Below, one piece after another: positions 1 through 4,874 of a DNA stretch of 8,148 bases. Below the pieces are notes generated by a model. That model made no database searches. It saw only the letters and a program-made list of their open reading frames with translations, and was not told the origin of the DNA. A program made the translations under genes and the position numbers. Each line of letters starts with the position of its first letter. Within the stretch, counting starts at the first letter, position 1. The stretch is from Streptomyces lilacinus (lineage in GTDB: Bacteria > Actinomycetota > Actinomycetes > Streptomycetales > Streptomycetaceae): contig KL569413.1 of NCBI GenBank assembly GCA_000715685.1, positions 14,403-22,550 on the forward strand, in the 5' to 3' direction.

Positions 1-24
1 CTCGGACACCGAGCGGTGTCCGAG
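1..24 (-). terminator. Perfect 10-bp hairpin, probable terminator of the small secreted protein gene
   Basis: Positions 1-10 and 15-24 are perfect reverse complements (CTCGGACACC / GGTGTCCGAG) around a 4-nt GAGC loop. The hairpin lies 35 bp past the stop codon of the minus-strand gene at 59-337, where a terminator is expected. The base following the stem in the minus direction is outside the window, so a U tract cannot be checked. It could also serve a gene to the left. A smaller stem (48-52 with 56-60) overlaps the stop codon itself. Confidence 0.6.
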
Positions 25-58
25 CCCCGAATCAGCCTGGTTCAGCGAAGCCGAAGGC

Positions 59-337
59 TTAGCGACCCCACGGCTTGGAGGCGTTCTCGTCGGCCGCGAT
101 GCACTGGTTGAGCCGGCGCTGGAGGGCGTCGGCCTGGGCCAGGGTCCGGTTCGCGGCCTCGCGCTCGCCGAGGTTGCGGAGCTGGGCGGCCTTCCGCTTC
201 AGGTTGGCGATGTCCTGGCGCATCTTGCCGGTGTCGCAGGTGACGGTGTGGCCGGACGCCTGGGCGGGGACGGCGGTGATCACCGCGCCGCCGGCGAGGG
301 CGGCGACTATGGCGAGAGCGGAAATACTGCGACGCAT
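59..337 (-). CDS. Small secreted protein, 92 aa, unknown function
   Basis: I do not recognise a family. The ATG at 335-337 is preceded on the minus strand by GAAGGAG with about 4-5 nt spacing, which fixes the start; longer upstream in-frame extensions would run through a large hairpin and are unlikely. Residues 1-27 form a classic Sec signal peptide: MRRS basic start, hydrophobic AIVAALAGGAVITAV core, and an AQA|S cleavage motif. The mature part is about 65 aa, charged and helix-prone (residues 38-78 rich in K, R, E, Q, A, L). Its two cysteines (C34 and C79) flank this helical stretch, so a disulfide-closed helical hairpin outside the cell is plausible (inference). It ends KPWGR. It is transcribed alone: the DLH gene upstream lies about 200 bp away with hairpins between. 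Regulation may involve the 22-bp stem-loop directly before the ribosome-binding site. Confidence 0.8.
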   Translation of the reverse strand: MRRSISALAIVAALAGGAVITAVPAQASGHTVTCDTGKMRQDIANLKRKAAQLRNLGEREAANRTLAQADALQRRLNQCIAADENASKPWGR

Positions 338-352
338 GGGTCTCCTTCTCGA

Positions 353-401
353 GTTACCGATCAGTATCAGCCACTCGGGGTGGCTGGTACTGATCGGTAA
401 C
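353..401 (-). promoter_or_regulatory. 22-bp stem-loop in the leader/promoter of the small secreted protein gene
   Basis: Positions 353-374 pair with 380-401 over 22 base pairs, with one G-U-type mismatch (T367/G387), around a 5-nt loop (375-379). The outer 14 bp are perfect. It ends about 15 bp upstream of the ATG, just before GAAGGAG. On the minus strand a weak -10-like TATACC (407-402) would place transcription start near 395, inside one arm. It could be a DNA palindrome bound by a repressor near +1, or an RNA 5' hairpin affecting stability or translation. It is not followed by a T tract, so it is not an ordinary terminator. Confidence 0.6.
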
Positions 402-465
402 GGTATATGAGAGGCGGGATTCCGCGTTGATCGGCCCCCTCCGACAAGCACTCATGAAGACTGCT

Positions 466-482
466 GCCCAAGTGAGTTGGGC
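466..482 (-). terminator. Small hairpin downstream of the dienelactone hydrolase gene
   Basis: GCCCAA (466-471) and TTGGGC (477-482) pair around a 5-nt loop. It lies about 55 bp past the DLH stop codon on the minus strand. A second imperfect GC-rich stem (GAGCG/CGCTC) lies nearer the stop, around 507-525. There is no convincing U tract in the minus direction; a short TTT follows in the plus direction. This is a weak terminator candidate. Confidence 0.3.
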
Positions 483-535
483 TTTGTCTCGTTCTGTCGC
501 AACGCGGAGCGTGAGCCCCGCTCGCCGCTGCCGCA

Positions 536-1336
536 TTAAACCGTAACGATGGGTTCCGGATCGCCGGAGTGTGCTGCCAGAAAGGCGAGCGTGCGCCGCC
601 ACGCGTCGGCCGACGCCTCGGCGAAGTCCGCCGTCCCGCCGTCGAAGAAGCCGTGCGGCGCACCCGGATAGGTGACGAACTCGTGCGCGCAGCCGGCGGC
701 GGTCAGCGCGTCGTCGAAGGCGGACACCGTGGTGGCGGGGATGTCGGGATCGGCGCCGCCCCAGAAGGCGAGGAGGGGGGTGGTGAGTTCGGCGGCGAGC
801 TGGGTGGGGCCCGGGGCGCCGAAGACGGTGTCGGGGTAACCGTAGAAGCCGACGGCCGCCGAGAGGCCGAACTTCGGGGCCGCGGCGCGGAAGGCCTGGC
901 GGCCGCCGAAGCAGAAGCCCAGCGCGGCAACGGTTCGGCCGTACGCGGCGCGCAGATGGTCGAGGCCGGCGGTCAGGTCGGCGTCGAGGCCGGCGGCGGT
1001 GAGGCCGCCGAGGTGCCGCATGTGCTGCGGCATGTCGCCGAAGTCGGCGCCGCGGGTCCTGAGGTCGGGGCCGGCGGTGCGGCCGAAGTAGTCGATGGCG
1101 AGGGCGGGGTGGCCCTGTTCGGCGAGGCGGCGGGCCAGGTGTTCGTAGAAGCCTCTGAGGCCGCGGTTGTCGGGGAGTATCAGCACGCCCGGGCCGGTGG
1201 GCCGCGCGGGCTCGGCGAGGAACGCCGCGAACGCGGTGCCGTCGGCGGAGGTGAGCGTCAGCGGTTCGGCGGATCGAACGGCGGTGACGGCCGGGCCGTG
1301 GGGGATCGGCGGGATCGCGTCGGCGTCGTAACACAT
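536..1336 (-). CDS. Dienelactone hydrolase family protein (alpha/beta hydrolase), 266 aa
   Basis: This is a cytoplasmic alpha/beta-hydrolase of the dienelactone hydrolase (carboxymethylenebutenolidase) family, which opens lactone or ester substrates with a cysteine nucleophile. Visible signature: GFCFGG with nucleophile C142 (GxCxGG), acid D196 in FWGGADPDIP, and H228 in PGAPHGFFD, giving a Cys-Asp-His triad in the right order. An N-terminal strand/turn LILPDNRGL (52-60) also matches the family. Length fits (about 230-270 aa). I chose ATG at 1334-1336 (MCYDAD...), because GAGGAG lies 6 nt upstream and Streptomyces homologues begin this way; an upstream in-frame ATG at 1402 lacks such a site and would overlap the promoter region. 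Chlorocatechol-pathway neighbours are absent, so the substrate is unknown. It is monocistronic and divergent from the gene at 1572. Confidence 0.92.
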   Translation of the reverse strand: MCYDADAIPPIPHGPAVTAVRSAEPLTLTSADGTAFAAFLAEPARPTGPGVLILPDNRGLRGFYEHLARRLAEQGHPALAIDYFGRTAGPDLRTRGADFGDMPQHMRHLGGLTAAGLDADLTAGLDHLRAAYGRTVAALGFCFGGRQAFRAAAPKFGLSAAVGFYGYPDTVFGAPGPTQLAAELTTPLLAFWGGADPDIPATTVSAFDDALTAAGCAHEFVTYPGAPHGFFDGGTADFAEASADAWRRTLAFLAAHSGDPEPIVTV

Positions 1337-1394
1337 GCGGGGCTCCTCGTGCGGCGCGTGATGGGCGCGGTTGACGCAGGGGAGCGTAGCGGGA

Positions 1395-1480
1395 AAATCC
1401 ACCTTTGGTTACTTACCGTAACATACCCAGGTAAATTCCAAAAGGGGGAATTCTCCCAAGAGTTCACCAAAATCCCGCGG
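1395..1480. promoter_or_regulatory. AT-rich divergent promoter region with nested inverted repeats
   Basis: This is the only strongly AT-rich stretch between the DLH and 1572 genes. It contains GTTAC-N5-GTAAC (1408-1412/1418-1422), TTACC-N12-GGTAA (1413-1417/1430-1434) and AATTCC-N7-GGAATT (1434-1439/1447-1452). On the minus strand TGTTACGGT (1423-1415, minus orientation) carries a TACGGT -10 with a weak TTTTGG 17 nt upstream, suitable for DLH. On the plus strand TTACTT-N17-TAAATT (1409-1437) could serve the gene at 1572. Box assignments are tentative; a regulator binding here is inferred from the symmetry. Confidence 0.45.
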
Positions 1481-1503
1481 GCGACCGCTCCCCAAGCGGT
1501 CGC
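1481..1503. other. Perfect 9-bp hairpin between divergent genes
   Basis: GCGACCGCT (1481-1489) pairs perfectly with AGCGGTCGC (1495-1503) around a CCCCA loop. If the gene at 1572 starts transcription near 1440, this hairpin lies in its 5' leader. In the minus direction it is followed after a few bases by TTTT (near 1470), so it could instead stop antisense transcription toward the DLH promoter. Function is not determined by the sequence. Confidence 0.45.
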
Positions 1504-1571
1504 GCCCGTGCCGCCCGCGCGGCAGGATGGGGCCGCCCGGAGCGGCTGGGGAGCGGTGAGGGAGGCGGGAC

Positions 1572-2837
1572 ATGAGGGGCGGGCTCGTCGTGGTGGCGAC
1601 GGCGTTCGGTGTGTTCGTCGGGGCGGCGCCGAGGGCGGGGGCGGCGGACGGCCCCGAGGGCCCGGGCGCGTACCGAATGGCGCAAGGGGCGAACGCCGTG
1701 CGGGGAGCGGCCGACGTCACCGTCCCCGGGCCCGTGCTGAAGCCGGGCACCGGCACGTACACCGACAGCGTCAAGCCGGGCGAAACCAAGTACTACTCGG
1801 TGGAGTTGGACGCCCGGTCCAGCGCCTACGTGTCGGCCGTGGCCGTGCCGAGGCCCGGCGGTCAGATGGGCCTGCGGGACGGGATCGACGTCTCCCTGCA
1901 GGCGGCGGACGGCACCCCGTGCGGGACCGCGCGGCACCGGTCCTTCCTGTCGGCCGGAGGCCCGTACCCGGTGGCCGACTACGCGGAGCGCGTGGTGAAG
2001 CCCGGCGGGCCGTGCGCGGCGGCGGGCACGTACCGGTTCGTGGTGCAGCGCGGGGAGGCGATGGGCGGGGACGCCGCGGCCGTACCCGTCGAGCTGAAGT
2101 ACACAGCGGAAACCCCGCACAAGACCGCCGAGCAGGAGGCGCAGTCCGCTGCCGGAAGCTGGAGTTCCCAGGCGCCGTCGAAGCTGCAGGGGGACGCGGA
2201 GGGCATCACGGGCGGCACGGGCTTCAACGACGCCGCCGAGATTCGCGCCGGCGTGTGGAAGGACGAGCTCCGGCCCGGCGAGACCCGCTTCTACCGCGTC
2301 TCCGTGGACGCCGGCGAACAGCTCTTCGCGGACGCCGAGTTCGGCGCGAGGTCGGGCTCGGGAGCCGGACCGTTCGTGATCAGCGGCGTGCGGCTCGGGC
2401 TCAGCAACGCCGCGCGCGGATACGTCATGAACAAGACCGGCGGCTACCAGGGCAGGCCCGCCACCGTCTCCCTGGCCACGCCCCCGGCCGCGTACGGCGC
2501 GGGCAACGGCGGGGAGGCCGCCCGGGGCATGCGCTTCGCGGGCTGGTACTACCTGCAGGTGAGCGTGAGCCCGAAGGTGCGGCGGGGCAAGGACGACGGG
2601 GCCGTGCCCGTCACCCTCAAGGTGGACGTGGCGGGCGCGCGCCGGGCCGAAGCGGCACCCGGGACGGCCCAGGCCGGCGGCGGGGGCGTCGGCGGGGAGC
2701 TCGTGGCGGCGGCCGGCGGCGGCCGGCCGCGCAACGAGGGGCTGCGGACGGTCGGCTACGTGGGCATCGGCACGGGGGTCGCGCTGCTGGTCGGCCTCGG
2801 CGCCTGGACGCTGGCCGCTCGTCGGCGTGACGGCTGA
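1572..2837 (+). CDS. Secreted, C-terminally membrane-anchored protein with two internal repeats, 421 aa
   Basis: I do not recognise a named family. The ATG at 1572 has GGGAGG 6 nt upstream. Residues 1-24 are a signal peptide (hydrophobic LVVVATAFGVFVGAA, cleavage near AGA|A). Two similar extracellular modules follow, about residues 55-178 and 225-351. Each begins with a PGET(K/R)(F/Y)Y strand (69-75; 235-241) and ends AVPV(E/T)LK (170-176; 344-350), the pattern of a beta-sandwich resembling pre-peptidase C-terminal-type domains (fold is inference). The first module alone has two cysteines (C117, C148), possibly a disulfide. A Gly/Ala-rich linker (about 355-390) leads to a TM helix (about 394-415) and an ARRRDG cytoplasmic tail. 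No LPXTG sorting motif precedes the helix, so it is held by the helix rather than by sortase. It stands alone, divergent from DLH and convergent with DUF192. Confidence 0.85.
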   Translation: MRGGLVVVATAFGVFVGAAPRAGAADGPEGPGAYRMAQGANAVRGAADVTVPGPVLKPGTGTYTDSVKPGETKYYSVELDARSSAYVSAVAVPRPGGQMGLRDGIDVSLQAADGTPCGTARHRSFLSAGGPYPVADYAERVVKPGGPCAAAGTYRFVVQRGEAMGGDAAAVPVELKYTAETPHKTAEQEAQSAAGSWSSQAPSKLQGDAEGITGGTGFNDAAEIRAGVWKDELRPGETRFYRVSVDAGEQLFADAEFGARSGSGAGPFVISGVRLGLSNAARGYVMNKTGGYQGRPATVSLATPPAAYGAGNGGEAARGMRFAGWYYLQVSVSPKVRRGKDDGAVPVTLKVDVAGARRAEAAPGTAQAGGGGVGGELVAAAGGGRPRNEGLRTVGYVGIGTGVALLVGLGAWTLAARRRDG

Positions 2838-2849
2838 GGCAACTGTCCA

Positions 2850-2912
2850 TTTACGCAGGGGAATCCGCTTACGTAATCCGTTTACGTAATCCGTTTACGC
2901 AGGGGAATCCGC
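2850..2912. repeat. Array of four related 13/18-bp units at the 3' end of the DUF192 gene
   Basis: A 19-bp sequence TTTACGCAGGGGAATCCGC occurs at 2850-2868 and again at 2894-2912. Between them lie two 13-bp units, CTTACGTAATCCG (2868-2880) and TTTACGTAATCCG (2881-2893). All units share a YTTACG...AATCCG frame, and the inner two contain the palindrome TTACGTAA. The right-hand unit is the last codons and TAA of DUF192; the other three lie outside the gene, each carrying its own TAA on the minus strand. It looks like a local duplication of the gene end. It fills the 57 bp between the convergent stops, and no conventional hairpin terminator is evident there. Confidence 0.85.
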
Positions 2913-3305
2913 CTGCGGCACGATCTCCACGCGCACGCCCGGCCGCATTCCCCATCCCGCCATCGCGCCGGCCGCCGACTCCAGCACCGTACGGGCCCGG
3001 AGCCGGGGCAGCCCGAGGCGGCCTGGGCGCATGGTGCGGAGGGAGATGACAGCGAAGTCCCCGTCGAGATAGGCGACGTCGATGGGGAAACGCATGCCGA
3101 AGGTGTGGACGCCGGCGGCGGGGCTGAGGAGCAGGGCGCCCTCGAGGGAGTCGCGGCCGAGGAGGCCGCGGGTGCGGGCGCGGCGGGAGGCGGCGATCTC
3201 GAGCGGGACGGTCACGCCGCTCGCGGCGACGCGGAGACGGGCGGTGCCGTCCTGTCGGGGGCCCGGGGGGACCAGGGGGGCCAGGGGGACCTGTCGGCGG
3301 GCCAT
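2895..3305 (-). CDS. DUF192 family protein, 136 aa
   Basis: DUF192 proteins are small beta-rich proteins of unknown biochemical role. The diagnostic features are present: TRGLLGRDSLEGALLL (45-60), then GVHTFGMRFPIDVAYLD (65-81), a conserved SLRTMRPGRL turn (88-97), and VLESAAG (107-113) near the C-terminus. There is no signal peptide, lipobox or cysteine, so this copy is probably cytoplasmic, whereas many family members are exported. Residues 3-20 (proline-rich) are outside the domain and encoded by a C/G-run-rich stretch. No Shine-Dalgarno precedes ATG 3305, but TAACCT lies exactly 6 nt upstream on the minus strand, supporting this start and a leaderless transcript. It is divergent from the A24 peptidase gene with 58 bp between; DUF192 genes occur near pilus-type genes in actinobacteria, so a link is possible but inferred. 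The last codons are repeated just beyond the stop. Confidence 0.93.
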   Translation of the reverse strand: MARRQVPLAPLVPPGPRQDGTARLRVAASGVTVPLEIAASRRARTRGLLGRDSLEGALLLSPAAGVHTFGMRFPIDVAYLDGDFAVISLRTMRPGRLGLPRLRARTVLESAAGAMAGWGMRPGVRVEIVPQADSPA

Positions 3306-3363
3306 GGGGAGAGGTTATCCACAGGCCCCGGCGAAGAGTGGCGATCGTCCGTAATCTCGGGGC
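3306..3363. promoter_or_regulatory. Divergent leaderless promoters with a DnaA-box 9-mer
   Basis: The 58-bp gap holds both start regions. Minus strand: TAACCT (3317-3312), 6 nt, then ATG of DUF192. Plus strand: TAATCT (3352-3357), 6 nt, then ATG of the A24 gene. Both spacings put +1 on the A of the start codon, and neither gene has a clear ribosome-binding site. The -35 regions are weak. A perfect TTATCCACA (3315-3323) overlaps the DUF192 -10 box, so DnaA binding, if real, would occlude that promoter. Confidence 0.5.
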
Positions 3364-4083
3364 ATGGACTGGCTGTTGATCGTCGCTGCCGCGGTGTACG
3401 GGGCGCTGGTCGCCGTTCCCGCGGCGCGTGCGCGGTACCGGCTGGCCGTGGAGCCGGGGGAGGGATGGCGCTCCGCCGGCCCGTGCGGGCATCCGGTCGC
3501 CGGCTGGCTGGGGCCGGCGCGGTGCGCGGAGTGCGGAGGGAGGTACGGGCCGGGCGCGCTGTGGTCCGCGGGGGCGACGGCGCTCGTGTGCGCGGGCCTC
3601 GCCGCGGCGGCGGGCGCGCGGCCCGAGCTGGCCGTGTGGCTGCTCGCGGCCCCGGTGGGGGTGGTGCTGACCGGCGTCGACTGGTCGGTGCGCCGGCTGC
3701 CCGACGCCCTCACCCTGCCCCTGGCGGCGGGGCTGGTGGTCCTGCTGGGCGCGGCGGCGCTGATACCCGGCGCGTCCGGCTCCTGGCCGCGCGCGGTGCT
3801 GGGCGGGCTCGCGCTGGGCGGGGGGTATCTGACGCTGTTCCTGCTGCATCCCTCCGGGGTGGGCTTCGGCGACGTGAAGCTCGCGCTGGGCCTGGGCTGC
3901 GCCCTCGGCTGGTACGGCTGGGGCACGCTGCTGCTCGGCGCCTTCGCGGGCCTGCTCCTCGGGTCCCTCTACGGCAACGCGCTGCGGCTCACCCGCCGGG
4001 CCGGGCGGGGCGACGCGATCCCGCTGGGGCCCTTCATGATCCTGGGCGCGTGGGTGGGGGTGGTGATGGGGGCGGTGCGGTGA
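3364..4083 (+). CDS. A24-family prepilin peptidase-like membrane protein, 239 aa
   Basis: This is an aspartic membrane protease of the type IV prepilin leader peptidase family (MEROPS A24), which cleaves the short leader of pilin-like proteins at the inner face of the membrane. Both catalytic aspartate motifs are visible: D106 in VDWSVRRLPD, and D170 in GVGFGDVKLA (GxGD). The later IPLGPFMILGAW (219-230) is also typical. About seven hydrophobic segments are visible (near 4-20, 66-84, 89-104, 115-134, 144-161, 173-207, 221-237). Full PilD has two CxxC pairs in an N-terminal methyltransferase loop; here only C41 and the CAEC pair C54/C57 remain, so that domain is shortened and methylation is doubtful. 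No pilin or Tad/Flp assembly genes are in the window, so its substrate is unknown. Start ATG 3364 fits a leaderless promoter. A G-run tract begins at the stop codon. Confidence 0.88.
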   Translation: MDWLLIVAAAVYGALVAVPAARARYRLAVEPGEGWRSAGPCGHPVAGWLGPARCAECGGRYGPGALWSAGATALVCAGLAAAAGARPELAVWLLAAPVGVVLTGVDWSVRRLPDALTLPLAAGLVVLLGAAALIPGASGSWPRAVLGGLALGGGYLTLFLLHPSGVGFGDVKLALGLGCALGWYGWGTLLLGAFAGLLLGSLYGNALRLTRRAGRGDAIPLGPFMILGAWVGVVMGAVR

Positions 4084-4106
4084 GGGGGAGGGGGGAGAGG
4101 GGAGGG
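4084..4106 (+). other. G-run tract with G-quadruplex potential
   Basis: Four G runs (4084-4088, 4090-4095, 4099-4102, 4104-4106) are separated by 1-3 nt, meeting the usual G3+ / 1-7 nt loop rule on the plus strand. It lies directly after the A24 stop codon and ends 12 bp before the TetR operator. No hairpin terminator for the A24 gene is seen here. Quadruplex formation or a role in ending transcription is inference. Confidence 0.4.
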
Positions 4107-4118
4107 ACCCTCAAAATA

Positions 4119-4155
4119 TTGGACCGAGTGATCCAAAACCTGTTACGGTCACCCC
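4119..4155 (+). promoter_or_regulatory. tetR promoter with TetR operator; leaderless start
   Basis: TTGGACCGAGTGATCCAA (4119-4136) is an imperfect palindrome with perfect TTGGA/TCCAA arms. Its first six bases form a -35 box; TACGGT (4144-4149), preceded by TGT, is the -10, with a 19-nt spacer. Six nt later is the ATG at 4156, so the transcript should be leaderless. There is no Shine-Dalgarno. A similar operator sits before the MFS gene, supporting autorepression. Confidence 0.65.
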
Positions 4156-4740
4156 ATGGCCCGACCGAGGAAGTTCGACGAGGAGCGGGCGGTCGACGCC
4201 GCGCTGGAGGCGTTCTGGACCGCCGGGTACGAGGCGACCTCGACCCAGGACCTGTGCGACGCCACCGGTCTCGGTCGCAGCAGCATCTACAACACCTTCC
4301 GCAGTAAGCACGACCTTTTTCGGCGCGCCCTCGCCCGCTACATGGAGCGCAAGGCCGAGGAGCTCGCCGAGCTCCTCGAGCAGGACCTCCCGGTCCGCGA
4401 GAAGATCGGCACGCTCCTGGACCGGATCGTCGCCGAGGAGTCGGGGGCGGCGGGCGACGGCGGTCGGGGGTGCTTCTTCGTCAACACCGCCGTCGAGCTG
4501 GCCGCCCGCGACGCCGAGGTGGCCGGGGCGCTGGAGCGCGACCACGCGCGCCGGCTCGACGTGCTCACCGCGGCCATCGAGGCGGGTCAGCGGGACGGCG
4601 ACATCGACCGCGCCAAGGATGCCCGTACGCTCGCCGGTTTCGTGATCGCCACCGTCGGAGGCCTCCGGGTCTCGGCCCGCGCCGGGGCCGACGCCGCCGC
4701 GCTGGAAGGCGTCGCGCGCACCGCCCTCGCCGCGCTCTGA
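4156..4740 (+). CDS. TetR/AcrR family transcriptional regulator, 194 aa
   Basis: This is a one-component repressor: an N-terminal helix-turn-helix binds a palindromic operator, and a helical C-terminal domain binds a ligand and dimerises. The DNA-binding part spans about residues 7-55, starting MARPRKFDEERAV and including TSTQDLCDATGLGRSSIYNTF-like recognition helices (28-48) followed by RSKHDLF. The C-terminal part carries RGCFFVNTAVEL (104-115), a motif of the ComR/NemR-like branch; C106 occupies the place of the reactive cysteine of E. coli NemR. The start ATG 4156 has no ribosome-binding site but sits 6 nt from a TACGGT -10 box. The MFS gene begins 135 bp downstream on the same strand with its own operator copy, so it is the obvious target. 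Inducer is unknown; a toxic small molecule or electrophile is plausible. Confidence 0.93.
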   Translation: MARPRKFDEERAVDAALEAFWTAGYEATSTQDLCDATGLGRSSIYNTFRSKHDLFRRALARYMERKAEELAELLEQDLPVREKIGTLLDRIVAEESGAAGDGGRGCFFVNTAVELAARDAEVAGALERDHARRLDVLTAAIEAGQRDGDIDRAKDARTLAGFVIATVGGLRVSARAGADAAALEGVARTALAAL

Positions 4741-4808
4741 CGCACCCACCCGCCGAGCCTCCTGGCAGGGCCCCCCGCCCCCTACCCAGGCCTTTCCCCG
4801 CCCGCATT

Positions 4809-4837
4809 TTGAACCGATCAATACAAAACTCGAACTC
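4809..4837 (+). promoter_or_regulatory. MFS gene promoter with second TetR operator
   Basis: TTGAACCGATCAATACAA (4809-4826) matches the tetR operator at 13 of 18 positions (TTGnACCGAnnnATnCAA), flanked by further TTTT/AAAA symmetry. It begins with TTGAAC, a good -35 box; no strong -10 is seen 17-19 nt downstream. The repeated geometry, operator over the -35, points to repression by the TetR product. A CGACACGAC direct repeat lies between this site and the ATG at 4875, whose ribosome-binding site (AGGA, about 12 nt away) is poor. Confidence 0.6.
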
Positions 4838-4874
4838 CACGACACGACGCGACACGACAGGACCGACTCAGACC

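Noticed and set aside
569..2830. A 753-codon plus-strand open frame
   Set aside because: It is the antisense of the DLH gene, then an off-frame reading of the secreted protein gene; composition is Arg/Gly-rich shadow and it crosses a promoter region.
2650..2837. LPXTG-type sortase anchor on the secreted repeat protein
   Set aside because: No LPXTG or LAXTG before the terminal helix; the TM helix with basic tail alone explains anchoring.
2850..2912. CRISPR array
   Set aside because: Units are only 13-18 bp, nearly contiguous and without unique spacers; no cas genes are present.
3315..3323. Replication origin
   Set aside because: A single DnaA-box 9-mer without a cluster, AT-rich unwinding region or dnaA/dnaN neighbours is not an origin.
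3105..4307. A 400-codon plus-strand open frame
   Set aside because: It overlaps DUF192 in antisense and the A24 and tetR genes out of frame; the alternatives have clear family motifs, this has none.
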